Below, one piece after another: positions 18,338 to 26,338 of a stretch of DNA of 64,000 bases. Origin of the DNA: Hydrogenimonas urashimensis (GTDB lineage Bacteria > Campylobacterota > Campylobacteria > Campylobacterales > Hydrogenimonadaceae); contig NZ_AP023212.1 of assembly GCF_016593255.1 (NCBI RefSeq), forward strand, positions 2,210,001-2,274,000, written 5' to 3'. The first letter of the stretch is position 1; each line of letters begins with the position of its first letter. Under the pieces are notes generated by a model, which had not been told where the DNA came from, ran no database searches, and saw only the letters and a list, made by a program, of their open reading frames with translations. The position numbers and the translations under genes are program-made.

Positions 18338-21300
18338 ATGATAAACGAAAGCAGACGAACATTTTTAAAGGGTGCGGCATTCACTGTGGCCGGAGCTTCT
18401 CTGGCGACAGGTGTATTCGAAAGCGTCGTGGAAGCGGCAGAAGAGAGCAGTGCCGAATTTACCAATACACCCGACCATCTCGATTTCTATCCGCCGCTGG
18501 AGAAATGGGACAGCTTCCGCGAACTCGACGGCGACGACTGGAAACGGGGCGGTATCAACCGTCACGGTGTCCGCAGCGAAAAGAATCCCGACGGTATCGA
18601 AGTACACGATTACACCATCGTTCCGTGTGTCTGCTCCAACTGTGAAGCGGGCTGCGGTCTGACGGCGTGGGTCGACAAGAAGACAATGACGGTCCGCAAA
18701 TACATGGGCAACCCGCTGCACAGCGGAAGCCGGGGACGAAACTGTGCCAAAGGGTATGCCGCCGAAAGTCAGATGTACGATCCCGACCGCATTCCCTTTC
18801 CGATCAAACGCGCGCCCGGTTCCAAGCGCGGGGAAGGCAAATGGGTCCGCATATCATGGGACGATGCGCTCAAAGAGATCGGCAAGAAGATGCACGAGAC
18901 TCTCAAAGCGGGAGACGAGATGAGTAAAAAGCTCATCATGTACCATGTTGGCCGACCAAACGAAAACGGATTCAGCGGACGTGTGCCCCATACGATGGGT
19001 CTCGACGGGTTCGACTCACACACCAACATCTGTTCCGCCGGCGCGCGGGAAGGTTCCATTCAATGGGCCAACGACGACCGTAACTCACCCGACTGGGCCA
19101 ACGCGGAGCTCATTTTCCTGCAAAGCTCCCACGCGGCGGATGCGGGTCACTATTTTCAGCAGAGTGCCGGCCTCATCGCCGATGCGAGAAAGAAAGGGGC
19201 GAAGATGGTCGTTATGGATCCCCGCCTCTCCAACTCCGCCGGTATCGCCGACCTTTGGATTCCGGTATGGCCCGGAACCGAAACGGCCCTCTATCTCTAC
19301 CTTGCCAACCGCGTCCTGAACGAAAAAGACAAAAACGGCGACGATTACGTCGATCATGAATTCGTCAGAAACTGGATCAATTGGGACCGCCTGATGGCGA
19401 ACAAAGAGTATCTGAAGTTCATGGTCACCAAAGGGTACATCTCCAAAATGCCCGAAGATGAGAGCTACGAAAGCTTCATCGAAATCATGAAAGAGCTCTA
19501 TGCACCCTATACCAAAGAGTATGTGGTCAAAGAGTGCCGTATGGAGGGCTTTGAGTACAAACTCGACGAACTTTTTGAAATGTTCATCGATGCCGGCCCG
19601 CGTGTCGCCACCTATCTCTGGCGTGCCGGCCCAATCGCCCACCGCGGTGGATGGATGATCACACGCTCCGGCTTCCTGCCGCTGGCACTTCGCGGTGCCC
19701 TGCGCGGCGATATCGGCGGCGTAAGCTGGCACCACTGGCACGAAATCTCCGTCGGAGGCAAAGGGGACAAAGCGACGGTGGCTGGCAAAAAACCGCCGAA
19801 AGTCGATGTCTGGAACGAACTGGCGTGGCCGCCGGAGTATCCGCTCAGCACGTATGAGATGAGCATGCTTCTGCCTCACCTCCTGATGGATGAAGAGTGG
19901 CAGAACAAATGGCGTGCCAAGGGGCTCAACGTCCCGACCAAACTGGCGGTATGGATTCCGCGGATGTACAACCCGGTATGGATCAACCCGGACGGTTTCC
20001 GTTGGATCGAAGCGCTCAAGGATGAGAGTAAATTCGAGATGACCTTCAACCTCTCTCCGACCTGGAGCGAAACCAACTGGTACTGCGACTATGTTCTGCC
20101 CGTCGGTCTGGCGGGTGAACGTCACGACCAGCAGTCCGCGCCCACCAAGCCCGAGCGCTGGACCGCCTTCCGCCAGCCGGTTCTGCGTGTCGCGATGGAG
20201 AAGATGGGATGGAAGCCGAAAGTTCCCTACCGTGGAACCTTGGAAGCCCATATGAAAGCGGGCCTGGGCGAAGTGTGGGAAGAGAACGAATTCTTTGCCG
20301 AACTGCTCTGCCTGCATGTCGATCCGGATGGCAGTCTGGGTGTTCGCCAGTACTGGGAGAGCGCCAAGCATCCCGGTCAACCCGTCACCGTCAAAGAGTA
20401 TTACAACGCGGCGTTCGAACTGCTGCCCAAACTCCGTAAGGCGGCCCATGCGGCGTATCCGAACAGCGAATATCCGTGCTATGAATTCATGCGCGATCGC
20501 GGTGCCTGGACCGAGACGACCAATGTTTACAAACCGCAGGAAGAGGAGCTTCATTTCGACGGCACCTACTATCACGCCCATGGCCACAAGTATCATGAAG
20601 CGGATGTGGAGAAAGACCAGTTCGGCGTCCTCTGGATCACGGATCATGAAGGTCGCAAGCGCTCCATCGGTGTCGAAGTGGATGGCAAGCTCTACCACGG
20701 TTTCCACACGCCCGACAAGAAACTCGACCTCTTCTGTGAGTGGCTGATCGACTGGAAATGGCCCGAATATGCCCTGCCGATCTATCCCCGTAACGAGCGT
20801 GAGTACGACAAGATGATCCACATCATCTCTCAGGTACACCATCGATACATGAAGGCAGATAATGAATTCGCTCTGAACACGGTTTACCGTTTGCCGTACA
20901 ACATTCATACCCGTTCGGTCAACTCCAAACACCTGATGGAGATCAGCCAGAACCACAACCCGGTCTGGATCAATACCAAAGATGCCGAGCGTCTGGGAAT
21001 CAAACGGGGCGACGCCATCAAAGTCCGCATTGTCGATACGGTAAGCAACCTCGAGAGTGGTTACTTTATCGCTATGGCGGTACCGACCGAAGGCACGATG
21101 CCCGGCGTGCTTGCGTGCAGCCATCATGCTGGCCGCTGGAAACTGAAAAATGCTGTCGAGATTCCTGGCTTCAAACATGCCTTGGGGGTCATGGGCGTCG
21201 GTGCGCCACTGTATGAAATGACAATGGATGGCAAAGTCGGAACGCTCAAACCCAAAGAAGGGATCGACAAAGGACTTAATGAGCGTAGGAAGACATGGCG

Positions 21301-21631
21301 CTTCAAAGAGTTCAACAAAGACCTCGACAACATCTGGTGGGACGGCCTCAGCGGTTCCTGGCAGAATGCCGTCGCGCCGGTCCATCCCGACCCGATCGCG
21401 GGCAACCATGCATGGCATCAGAAGGTCATCATCGAAAAAGCGGGCAAAGACGACAAGATCGGCGATATCTGGGTCAATTACGAAAACAACTTTAAGACCT
21501 ACAAGGCTTGGAGAGACGAACTGACCCGTCCGCTCGATGAAAATGACAAAGAGCGACGGCCCTTCTGGATCAAGCGCCCGGTCGTGCCTCTGAGCAAAAA
21601 AGCCTACACCGTCAACATCAAGAAGATGTAA
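18338..21631 (+). CDS. Tat-exported molybdopterin oxidoreductase catalytic subunit (Psr/Soe/Phs/Ttr-like)
   Basis: 1097 residues, catalytic subunit of a quinone-linked complex acting on the periplasmic side. The twin-arginine signal is SRRTFLKGAAF at about 5-15. A [4Fe-4S] site follows near 97-135 (CVCSNCEAGC, then GRNCAKG). The probable molybdenum ligand is Cys in HTNICSAGAREG (near 230), which places it in the Cys-ligated group with polysulfide, thiosulfate, tetrathionate, arsenate and sulfite enzymes. It is clearly longer than PsrA (about 750) and closer to SoeA or TtrA in length. In a sulfur-metabolising Campylobacterota bacterium, sulfite dehydrogenase (SoeABC) or polysulfide reductase are the likeliest roles, but the substrate is not resolved. 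Confidence 0.85.
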   Translation: MINESRRTFLKGAAFTVAGASLATGVFESVVEAAEESSAEFTNTPDHLDFYPPLEKWDSFRELDGDDWKRGGINRHGVRSEKNPDGIEVHDYTIVPCVCSNCEAGCGLTAWVDKKTMTVRKYMGNPLHSGSRGRNCAKGYAAESQMYDPDRIPFPIKRAPGSKRGEGKWVRISWDDALKEIGKKMHETLKAGDEMSKKLIMYHVGRPNENGFSGRVPHTMGLDGFDSHTNICSAGAREGSIQWANDDRNSPDWANAELIFLQSSHAADAGHYFQQSAGLIADARKKGAKMVVMDPRLSNSAGIADLWIPVWPGTETALYLYLANRVLNEKDKNGDDYVDHEFVRNWINWDRLMANKEYLKFMVTKGYISKMPEDESYESFIEIMKELYAPYTKEYVVKECRMEGFEYKLDELFEMFIDAGPRVATYLWRAGPIAHRGGWMITRSGFLPLALRGALRGDIGGVSWHHWHEISVGGKGDKATVAGKKPPKVDVWNELAWPPEYPLSTYEMSMLLPHLLMDEEWQNKWRAKGLNVPTKLAVWIPRMYNPVWINPDGFRWIEALKDESKFEMTFNLSPTWSETNWYCDYVLPVGLAGERHDQQSAPTKPERWTAFRQPVLRVAMEKMGWKPKVPYRGTLEAHMKAGLGEVWEENEFFAELLCLHVDPDGSLGVRQYWESAKHPGQPVTVKEYYNAAFELLPKLRKAAHAAYPNSEYPCYEFMRDRGAWTETTNVYKPQEEELHFDGTYYHAHGHKYHEADVEKDQFGVLWITDHEGRKRSIGVEVDGKLYHGFHTPDKKLDLFCEWLIDWKWPEYALPIYPRNEREYDKMIHIISQVHHRYMKADNEFALNTVYRLPYNIHTRSVNSKHLMEISQNHNPVWINTKDAERLGIKRGDAIKVRIVDTVSNLESGYFIAMAVPTEGTMPGVLACSHHAGRWKLKNAVEIPGFKHALGVMGVGAPLYEMTMDGKVGTLKPKEGIDKGLNERRKTWRFKEFNKDLDNIWWDGLSGSWQNAVAPVHPDPIAGNHAWHQKVIIEKAGKDDKIGDIWVNYENNFKTYKAWRDELTRPLDENDKERRPFWIKRPVVPLSKKAYTVNIKKM

Positions 21632-21636
21632 CCCTC

Positions 21637-21667
21637 ACCGCAAAGCGGGGCGTAAGCCCCGTGCGGT
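21637..21667 (+). terminator. terminator-like hairpin after the catalytic subunit
   Basis: An outer stem ACCGCA (21637-21642) with TGCGGT (21662-21667) and an inner stem GGGGC (21647-21651), loop GTAA, GCCCC (21656-21660), followed by AUAAUUUCC. It starts six bases after the stop codon. An alternative fold, CCGC-AAA-GCGG (21638-21648), matches the triloop hairpins seen in the heptanucleotide elements. It would lower read-through into the chaperone gene. Confidence 0.5.
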
Positions 21668-21680
21668 ATAATTTCCTAAT

Positions 21681-21755
21681 AGTGGGAAGTGAGAAGTGGG
21701 AAGTTCTTTGTCTCCCCACTTCTCACTCCTCACTTTGAACTTTCCTAAATTCCCA
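21681..21755. repeat. heptanucleotide-repeat hairpin element C
   Basis: The left arm has three heptads (GTGGGAA, GTGAGAA, GTGGGAA; 21682-21702). The right arm has CCCCACT, TCTCACT, CCTCACT and three decayed units (21714-21755). The arms pair over 22 bases (21681-21702 with 21713-21734) with three mismatches around a ten-base loop. It lies between the terminator-like hairpin and the ribosome binding site of the TorD-like gene, so it may add an attenuator or RNase barrier within the operon. Confidence 0.7.
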
Positions 21756-21774
21756 CAAGATAAAAAGGTATTTG

Positions 21775-22425
21775 ATGAACGACGTTTTGACCAAACAATT
21801 GGCGCGTATCAATCTCTATGCATTGATCTCCAGAATTCTGATGAAAGAGGTCGACGAAGATTTTCTGGAGAAATTCGAAGGCGATGAGATGATTCTCTCT
21901 TTTTTCCCCAACTATCAGACGTGGGAGAAGAGAAAGGAGATTGATCATAAGCGACTGCTGGAGCAGTTTTTGAATGTCGATTTCACCAATCTGTTCGTCC
22001 TGCATATGATCCCCTACGAATCCTTCTACCGACGGGACGACCAGATGTTGGAGACCGGAGGGAGCAACCCGGTGCTGCAGTTTTATAACGAATACGACTT
22101 CCGTGCCCAGCTCGACGTCGCCCGTGCCGTCAGCCCAGATCATATCGGCATCGAACTGGAATTCATGTACATGCTCGCCTCTTCGGAGTATAAAGCACTC
22201 GAAAACGAAGATGTCAAAGCGGCCTGTGAAATCGCGAAAATCGAAAGAGATTTTCTCAAAGAGCATCTGCTGGAGTGGGCACCGATGTTTTTGATGAACA
22301 TGAAAGCGGAAGCCGGCACGCCTTTTTACTTCGATGCCGCTTCCCTGGCCCTGGAGTTCATGCTCAGCGATTACGAATACCTGAACGAACTGATCGGCGA
22401 AGAGGGATGTAACTACCGGGCATGA
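21775..22425 (+). CDS. TorD/DmsD-family molybdoenzyme chaperone
   Basis: A 216-residue all-helical cytoplasmic protein of the TorD family, which binds the Tat signal of a molybdoenzyme and holds it for cofactor insertion. Seen: RINLYALISRILM near the N-terminus, the family segment YESFYRRDD near 84-92 and DHIGIELEFMYML near 120-132, which corresponds to the conserved ExxFLxxL helix region. ATG 21775 is chosen over the adjacent TTG. It is very probably dedicated to the catalytic subunit encoded just upstream. Its stop overlaps the following gene by four bases. Confidence 0.87.
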   Translation: MNDVLTKQLARINLYALISRILMKEVDEDFLEKFEGDEMILSFFPNYQTWEKRKEIDHKRLLEQFLNVDFTNLFVLHMIPYESFYRRDDQMLETGGSNPVLQFYNEYDFRAQLDVARAVSPDHIGIELEFMYMLASSEYKALENEDVKAACEIAKIERDFLKEHLLEWAPMFLMNMKAEAGTPFYFDAASLALEFMLSDYEYLNELIGEEGCNYRA

Positions 22426-23591
22426 GTACACTGATTTTCGATACGGCACGCTGCGTCAGGAGTGTCACCAAATTTTCCGAATGTACCAAGTGCGCCGACA
22501 TCTGCCCTGTCGAGACGATGACGATCGCCGAGAACAACCTCCCCGCCTTCGTCCCCTCCGCCTGCGTTGACTGCGGCGGTTGTCTGGGGGTCTGCCCAAC
22601 GGAGAGTTTCACGCTCAAAGATTTCGACCCCACCGAATTCTTCTTCGAATTCGCCGCCGAACCCTCACCTCTCATCTCCTGCCGCATCAACGTCCCTTGT
22701 ATCATGGCACTCTCCACCGAGCACCTGATCTCCCTGGCACTGGTGAAAGAAAAACCTCTTATTCTCGATATCGGCCATTGCCACACCTGCCCCTACAAAG
22801 AGCCCCTGTACGCCAACATTTTAAAAAGCGTGGAAGAGGCCAACTATCTGCTGGAAGCCATAGAGAGCGGCAAGAAGATCGAAGTGGAGGCCATCGCCGC
22901 GCAGGAGCAGGGGATGGACGAAAACGTGGACCAGAGCGACCGGCGCGCTTTTTTGGAGAGGCTCTCGCTCAAAGGGGCGATCCAGTCGAAAGTACAGTTC
23001 GAGGAGCTGGTGGAGGGGGCCAGCGACGAGATGCGCGAACACGCTTTAGGGTTGGCCGAAATCGCCCGGATTAGGCAAAAAGAGCTTCCCGACAAACGGA
23101 AGATTCTCTTTACGGCACTCAAACGCGCCCCCAAGCCGCAGCAGTACCATACGATCGCCGAAGAGGATATCTCTTTCGCTTCCCAGAAATTTATCGATAT
23201 GCAGACTTGCACCAACTGCCAGATGTGCTACCGCATCTGTCCCACCGGGGCGCTCAGCTCCGACGCGAAGAACAGCAAAATCTTTTTCGACGCGATGATG
23301 TGCGTCAAATGCCGGGCCTGCCATGACACCTGCGAACCCGACAGCCTGAAGCTGCAGCCCACCTTCGAACTGAAAGAGTTTTTCGAACCGACCCAGCGCC
23401 TTTTGGCGGCCTTCAAACTGGTTCGTTGCGACGAGTGCGGTGTTCATTTCACTTCGGTCCGGGGCGAACGGGTCTGTCCCCGATGCGCGGTGGAAGAGGA
23501 AGAGGCCATGGAACTCTGGGGGCTGGAAGAAAAACCCGACGGAAGCATCTGGTTTGTCGAAGAGGATAAGACATCGGAGGATAAAATATGA
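22422..23591 (+). CDS. multi-cluster 4Fe-4S ferredoxin-like protein with C-terminal zinc ribbon
   Basis: A 389-residue cytoplasmic protein with no signal peptide. N-terminal CxxCxxxCP sets (CTKCADICP near 22-30, CVDCGGCLGVCP near 48-59), a middle region of about 150 residues with extra Cys (CHTCPYKEP), a second ferredoxin pair (CTNCQMCYRICP near 262-273 and CVKCRACHDTCEP near 293-305), and a C-terminal ribbon (CDECG and CPRC near 335-355). Similar proteins sit beside formate dehydrogenase or Psr-type operons in Campylobacterota; a role in electron delivery during assembly is inferred. It overlaps both neighbours by four bases. Confidence 0.75.
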   Translation: MSTLIFDTARCVRSVTKFSECTKCADICPVETMTIAENNLPAFVPSACVDCGGCLGVCPTESFTLKDFDPTEFFFEFAAEPSPLISCRINVPCIMALSTEHLISLALVKEKPLILDIGHCHTCPYKEPLYANILKSVEEANYLLEAIESGKKIEVEAIAAQEQGMDENVDQSDRRAFLERLSLKGAIQSKVQFEELVEGASDEMREHALGLAEIARIRQKELPDKRKILFTALKRAPKPQQYHTIAEEDISFASQKFIDMQTCTNCQMCYRICPTGALSSDAKNSKIFFDAMMCVKCRACHDTCEPDSLKLQPTFELKEFFEPTQRLLAAFKLVRCDECGVHFTSVRGERVCPRCAVEEEEAMELWGLEEKPDGSIWFVEEDKTSEDKI

Positions 23592-24421
23592 TTGACGAAG
23601 GCATCCTTTCCAAAGAGAGTCGGCTGATCGCGCTTTATGGGGTCAATGCCCAATCCTCCTCCTTCCTGCAAGTTTTGAACCGGACTTTCAAAAACCTGGG
23701 ACTCAACGATTTCGCCATCGGCCTCAACATCAAACCGGACGATTTCGCCTATATGGTCAAGGGCATGCCCAACTCCAAAGTGACGATGGCCCTCTACGAG
23801 CCGGAGTACCAGGAGGAGGTAGAGCCCCTGCTGGACCTGCGGGATAGCTGTACGCAAAGAAGCGGTCTTTGCGACGGGGCGCAGGCGGTTGACGGCAAAC
23901 TGGCGGGTGTCTGCTTCTACCCCGAAAGTTTCGAACGGATGGCGGCGTGCGAGGGGGTCGATTTTCGGGGCAAGCGGCTGCTGCTCCTGGGGGGCGGTGC
24001 GGTGACCCGTGCGCTTTTGCCCCTCTTAGGAACGCTTGGCGTGGCATTTATCGAAGTGGCCGACGAGACGGTGGAGCGGGCTGCGGAGGCTCTGGAGGGC
24101 GCGAAAGAGGCGCTTTTTGGCGTGGAGACCGACATCGCCCGTTTTCAGCGGGGGATGGCGGTCGAGGCCGGCCGCTACGACATCGTCGTCAATGCGGTGG
24201 ACAGATACGCCCATGAGGGGGTGAAACTGCTGGAAATGGAAGGCGAGGGTGCGCACCTGACCCTCATCGATTTGGTCCGGGGCAAAAGCGCCTTTGACAC
24301 CCTGGCCGCTAAACTTAAATGCCGGAAAATTGGCGGCGAGCAGTTCATGCACGCCCAGGCGCTGAGTGTCGCGAAAAAGTGGCTGGGCGCCGAGATTTCA
24401 TGTGACGACTACAACAACTAA
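23588..24421 (+). CDS. AroE-fold (shikimate dehydrogenase-like) protein in the molybdoenzyme operon
   Basis: A 277-residue protein with the two-domain layout of shikimate dehydrogenase: an N-terminal domain with VTMALYEPEY where AroE has VTxPxK, and a Rossmann domain with GKRLLLLGGGAVTRALL (about 119-135) and VVNAVDRYA near 205. The AroE catalytic Lys and Asp and the NTDG substrate motif are missing (positions read YEPEY and GVCFYPESF), so shikimate reduction is unlikely. It is translationally coupled (ATGA) to the ferredoxin-like gene and preceded by GGAGG. A nucleotide- or pterin-related role in enzyme maturation is a guess from context only. Confidence 0.7.
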   Translation: MIDEGILSKESRLIALYGVNAQSSSFLQVLNRTFKNLGLNDFAIGLNIKPDDFAYMVKGMPNSKVTMALYEPEYQEEVEPLLDLRDSCTQRSGLCDGAQAVDGKLAGVCFYPESFERMAACEGVDFRGKRLLLLGGGAVTRALLPLLGTLGVAFIEVADETVERAAEALEGAKEALFGVETDIARFQRGMAVEAGRYDIVVNAVDRYAHEGVKLLEMEGEGAHLTLIDLVRGKSAFDTLAAKLKCRKIGGEQFMHAQALSVAKKWLGAEISCDDYNN

Positions 24422-24510
24422 AAACTAAAAACTAAATGTTGTGGATGGTCGCTTCGCTCCCTTTTACTTTAATAATTGGCCGCGAAGCGGCATACCGAAG
24501 TTTTTAGTTG
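24415..24510. repeat. heptanucleotide-repeat hairpin element D
   Basis: ACTAAAA is repeated in three heptads (24417-24437), starting inside the stop codon of the AroE-like gene. The right end AGTTTTTAGTTG (24499-24510) is perfectly complementary over 12 bases to CAACTAAAAACT (24415-24426). The core has a miniature hairpin GCCGC-GAA-GCGGC at 24479-24491 and a second palindromic TCGCTTCGCT nearby. The element ends exactly at the ribosome binding site of the next gene. Confidence 0.75.
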
Positions 24511-24522
24511 AAAAGGAATAAA

Positions 24523-24969
24523 ATGGAAGATTTGAGGAAAGAGTTCGAAAACTATCTTCAGGATCGCTGCGTTACTAGCGAGTGTGAAACGGAGGAGGAC
24601 AATTACGACTATCCCGACTATGTGGAGGCGATCAACGCCGAACTGATGCCCCCTTCCAAAAGCGGAGTCTACATCAGCCGGTGGGATTTGAAAATGGTGG
24701 GAGATGCCATCGACGCCTCCATCGCCATGGATGCCAGGGCGCGGATGTTCAAAATGCTGATGCGCTCGGTGCACGATCGTGAGACGATGGGGCAGTTGTT
24801 GGGAGCCTTCAGCTCCCTGATCGACGCCAAGATCGAACCTTACCGGGAGATGATGGAAAACTATCCCGCTTCGAAAGAGATTTTTCAGGAGATGGTCGAT
24901 AAAGCGGAGCATACCAAAGCTTATCTGGAAACGATTATCGAGACCTATTTCCCGCAAGAGCATGCTTAA
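24523..24969 (+). CDS. conserved-looking hypothetical protein, 148 residues
   Basis: Not recognised. An acidic, mainly helical, soluble protein with no signal peptide, no membrane segment and only two cysteines near the N-terminus (RCVTSEC). The middle has KSGVYISRWDLKMVGDAID, then a long amphipathic helix region with MLMRSVHDRETMGQLLGAF. The start ATG 24523 follows AAAAGGAAT; an in-frame TTG 15 bases upstream lies in the repeat arm and is rejected. Same strand and last gene after the molybdoenzyme maturation genes, so possibly a further accessory factor, but the repeat element separates it from them. Confidence 0.65.
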   Translation: MEDLRKEFENYLQDRCVTSECETEEDNYDYPDYVEAINAELMPPSKSGVYISRWDLKMVGDAIDASIAMDARARMFKMLMRSVHDRETMGQLLGAFSSLIDAKIEPYREMMENYPASKEIFQEMVDKAEHTKAYLETIIETYFPQEHA

Positions 24970-24996
24970 GTAGTAAAGCACCACCCATGAAAGCTC

Positions 24997-25102
24997 AACG
25001 GGCTGCTAAAACGTCGGAATCCGATAGTCACGGATTTCATTGGAAAACTGCCCGTTCTTAACATCCATCTAAACTCCGAAATCAAAGATTTCAGAATGGA
25101 GT
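24997..25102. other. double hairpin in the intergenic region before the efflux operon
   Basis: First structure: AACGGGC (24997-25003) pairs with GCCCGTT (25050-25056), enclosing AATCCG (25018-25023) and CGGATT (25031-25036). Second: ACTCC (25073-25077) with GGAGT (25098-25102), enclosing GAAATC-AAA-GATTTC (25078-25092). The AAA triloop repeats the pattern of the miniature hairpins in the heptanucleotide elements. No U-tract follows. The 238-base gap otherwise holds only the promoter and leader described next. Confidence 0.5.
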
Positions 25103-25114
25103 ATATAAAAAATC

Positions 25115-25173
25115 TGTTACAATAGATACGTCCAATAACCCATGTCCACCATGGCTTGGCATGGGGTGTTGGA
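25115..25173 (+). promoter_or_regulatory. extended -10 promoter and structured leader of the RND efflux operon
   Basis: TGTTACAAT at 25115-25123 is an extended -10 box (TGn plus TACAAT). The predicted leader of about 75 bases contains a long hairpin: TCCAA (25131-25135) and ACCCATG (25138-25144) pair with CATGGGGT (25160-25167) and TTGGA (25169-25173). This could regulate pump expression post-initiation; no regulator gene is adjacent. Confidence 0.45.
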
Positions 25174-25207
25174 TGCGCCCATAATTTAATGCTGGCAAAG
25201 GGAATGT

Positions 25208-26335
25208 ATGCTTTGGAACAGATTGGTTATAGGGGGACTGGGAGTGCTTTTGCTTTTGGGCGGATGCGGCAAGGTTGAAACCAAAGAGGAGAGCGTGAAA
25301 ACTTCTCCTATCAAGGTACGAGTCCATACCCTCAAAGCCGGGAGCTATCCGATATGGACCTATTTCACCGGCAAGACCGAAGCGGTTGACGCCGTCGATG
25401 TCGTGGCACGTGTGGGGGGCGAGCTGAGAGAAGTCCACTATACGCCCGGACATACCGTAAAGCGTGGCGAGAGCCTCTTTCAAATCGATCCCAGCGAATA
25501 TAAAGCGAAATACGACCGTCTGCTGGCGGTACTTGAGAAAGATGAAGCCTCTTACAGGCTGGCCAAAGTGACATTCGAGAGGTATCGTCCGCTGGTTGAA
25601 GATCAGCTGGCACCCCAGGCCAAACTTGACGAACTCAACGCGTCACTTCATCAGTATCTATCTTTGCTCAAAGCCGATAAGGCCGTACTTGAAAATGCGG
25701 CGATTGAGCTGGGTTACTGCAATGTCGTAGCTCCCATCGATGGGGTGGCCGGACAGCCGGAAATAGTTGTGGGCAATTTCGTCAAACCCGGTACAGTGTT
25801 GACTCGAATCGTCAAAGACGGGCGTTTGTATGTACATTTCAATCCCTCGTTCGAAGAGGTCGCACTCATTAGACGTTACAGTGAGTCGCCCCTTCCGCCG
25901 GTTCGTATTTCGCTGCGTGGCATGATCGATCTTAACGCGACACTGAATGGGCGTGTCGATTTTATCGACAGTGAAACCGATCCAGAAACGGGAACCGTGG
26001 CGATGCGTGCCATTGTCGACAATCCCAAACGCCTCGTCTCTCCCGGTGCTTTTGTGAAAGTGGCGCTTTTTTTGGGACGCAAACCGTCGCTTATTGCCGT
26101 GCATCCCGACCAGATCTTTCATGATCAGAAGGGACAACATGTCTATGTCGTAGATGGCAGCAATCGTGTGCATGTACGTTATGTCCACCCCATTTTTGCC
26201 AACAGTGAGCTGGTTGTCGTCGGAAAAAAGGAGCTCAGGCCCGGGGAACGGGTCGTCGTGGATATCCCGATGGCGCTTACCGATGGTCTGATTGTAACGC
26301 CTGTAGAAACACCCAATCCGGTTCAGGTGAAGTAG
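25208..26335 (+). CDS. RND efflux periplasmic adaptor lipoprotein (AcrA/MexA type)
   Basis: Membrane fusion protein linking the inner-membrane pump to the outer-membrane channel. 375 residues with a lipoprotein signal: hydrophobic core LVIGGLGVLLLLGGC with the lipobox Cys near 20. It has the family barrel-sandwich segments VVARVGGELREVHYTPGHTVKRG and GYCNVVAPIDGVAG, flanking a short helical hairpin, and the beta-barrel segment VDFIDSETDPETGTVAMRA. The ATG at 25208 is preceded by AAAGGGA. It begins a three-gene operon in the standard order adaptor, pump, channel. Confidence 0.94.
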   Translation: MLWNRLVIGGLGVLLLLGGCGKVETKEESVKTSPIKVRVHTLKAGSYPIWTYFTGKTEAVDAVDVVARVGGELREVHYTPGHTVKRGESLFQIDPSEYKAKYDRLLAVLEKDEASYRLAKVTFERYRPLVEDQLAPQAKLDELNASLHQYLSLLKADKAVLENAAIELGYCNVVAPIDGVAGQPEIVVGNFVKPGTVLTRIVKDGRLYVHFNPSFEEVALIRRYSESPLPPVRISLRGMIDLNATLNGRVDFIDSETDPETGTVAMRAIVDNPKRLVSPGAFVKVALFLGRKPSLIAVHPDQIFHDQKGQHVYVVDGSNRVHVRYVHPIFANSELVVVGKKELRPGERVVVDIPMALTDGLIVTPVETPNPVQVK

Positions 26336-26338
26336 GCG

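Noticed and set aside
19085-21418. 777-codon minus-strand open frame opposite the molybdoenzyme gene
   Set aside because: Striking length, but it lies wholly antisense to a clearly conserved gene and has no recognisable domain or start context.
25091-25483. 130-codon minus-strand frame overlapping the efflux adaptor start
   Set aside because: It covers the hairpin region and the adaptor's signal sequence in antisense; no start context or domain.
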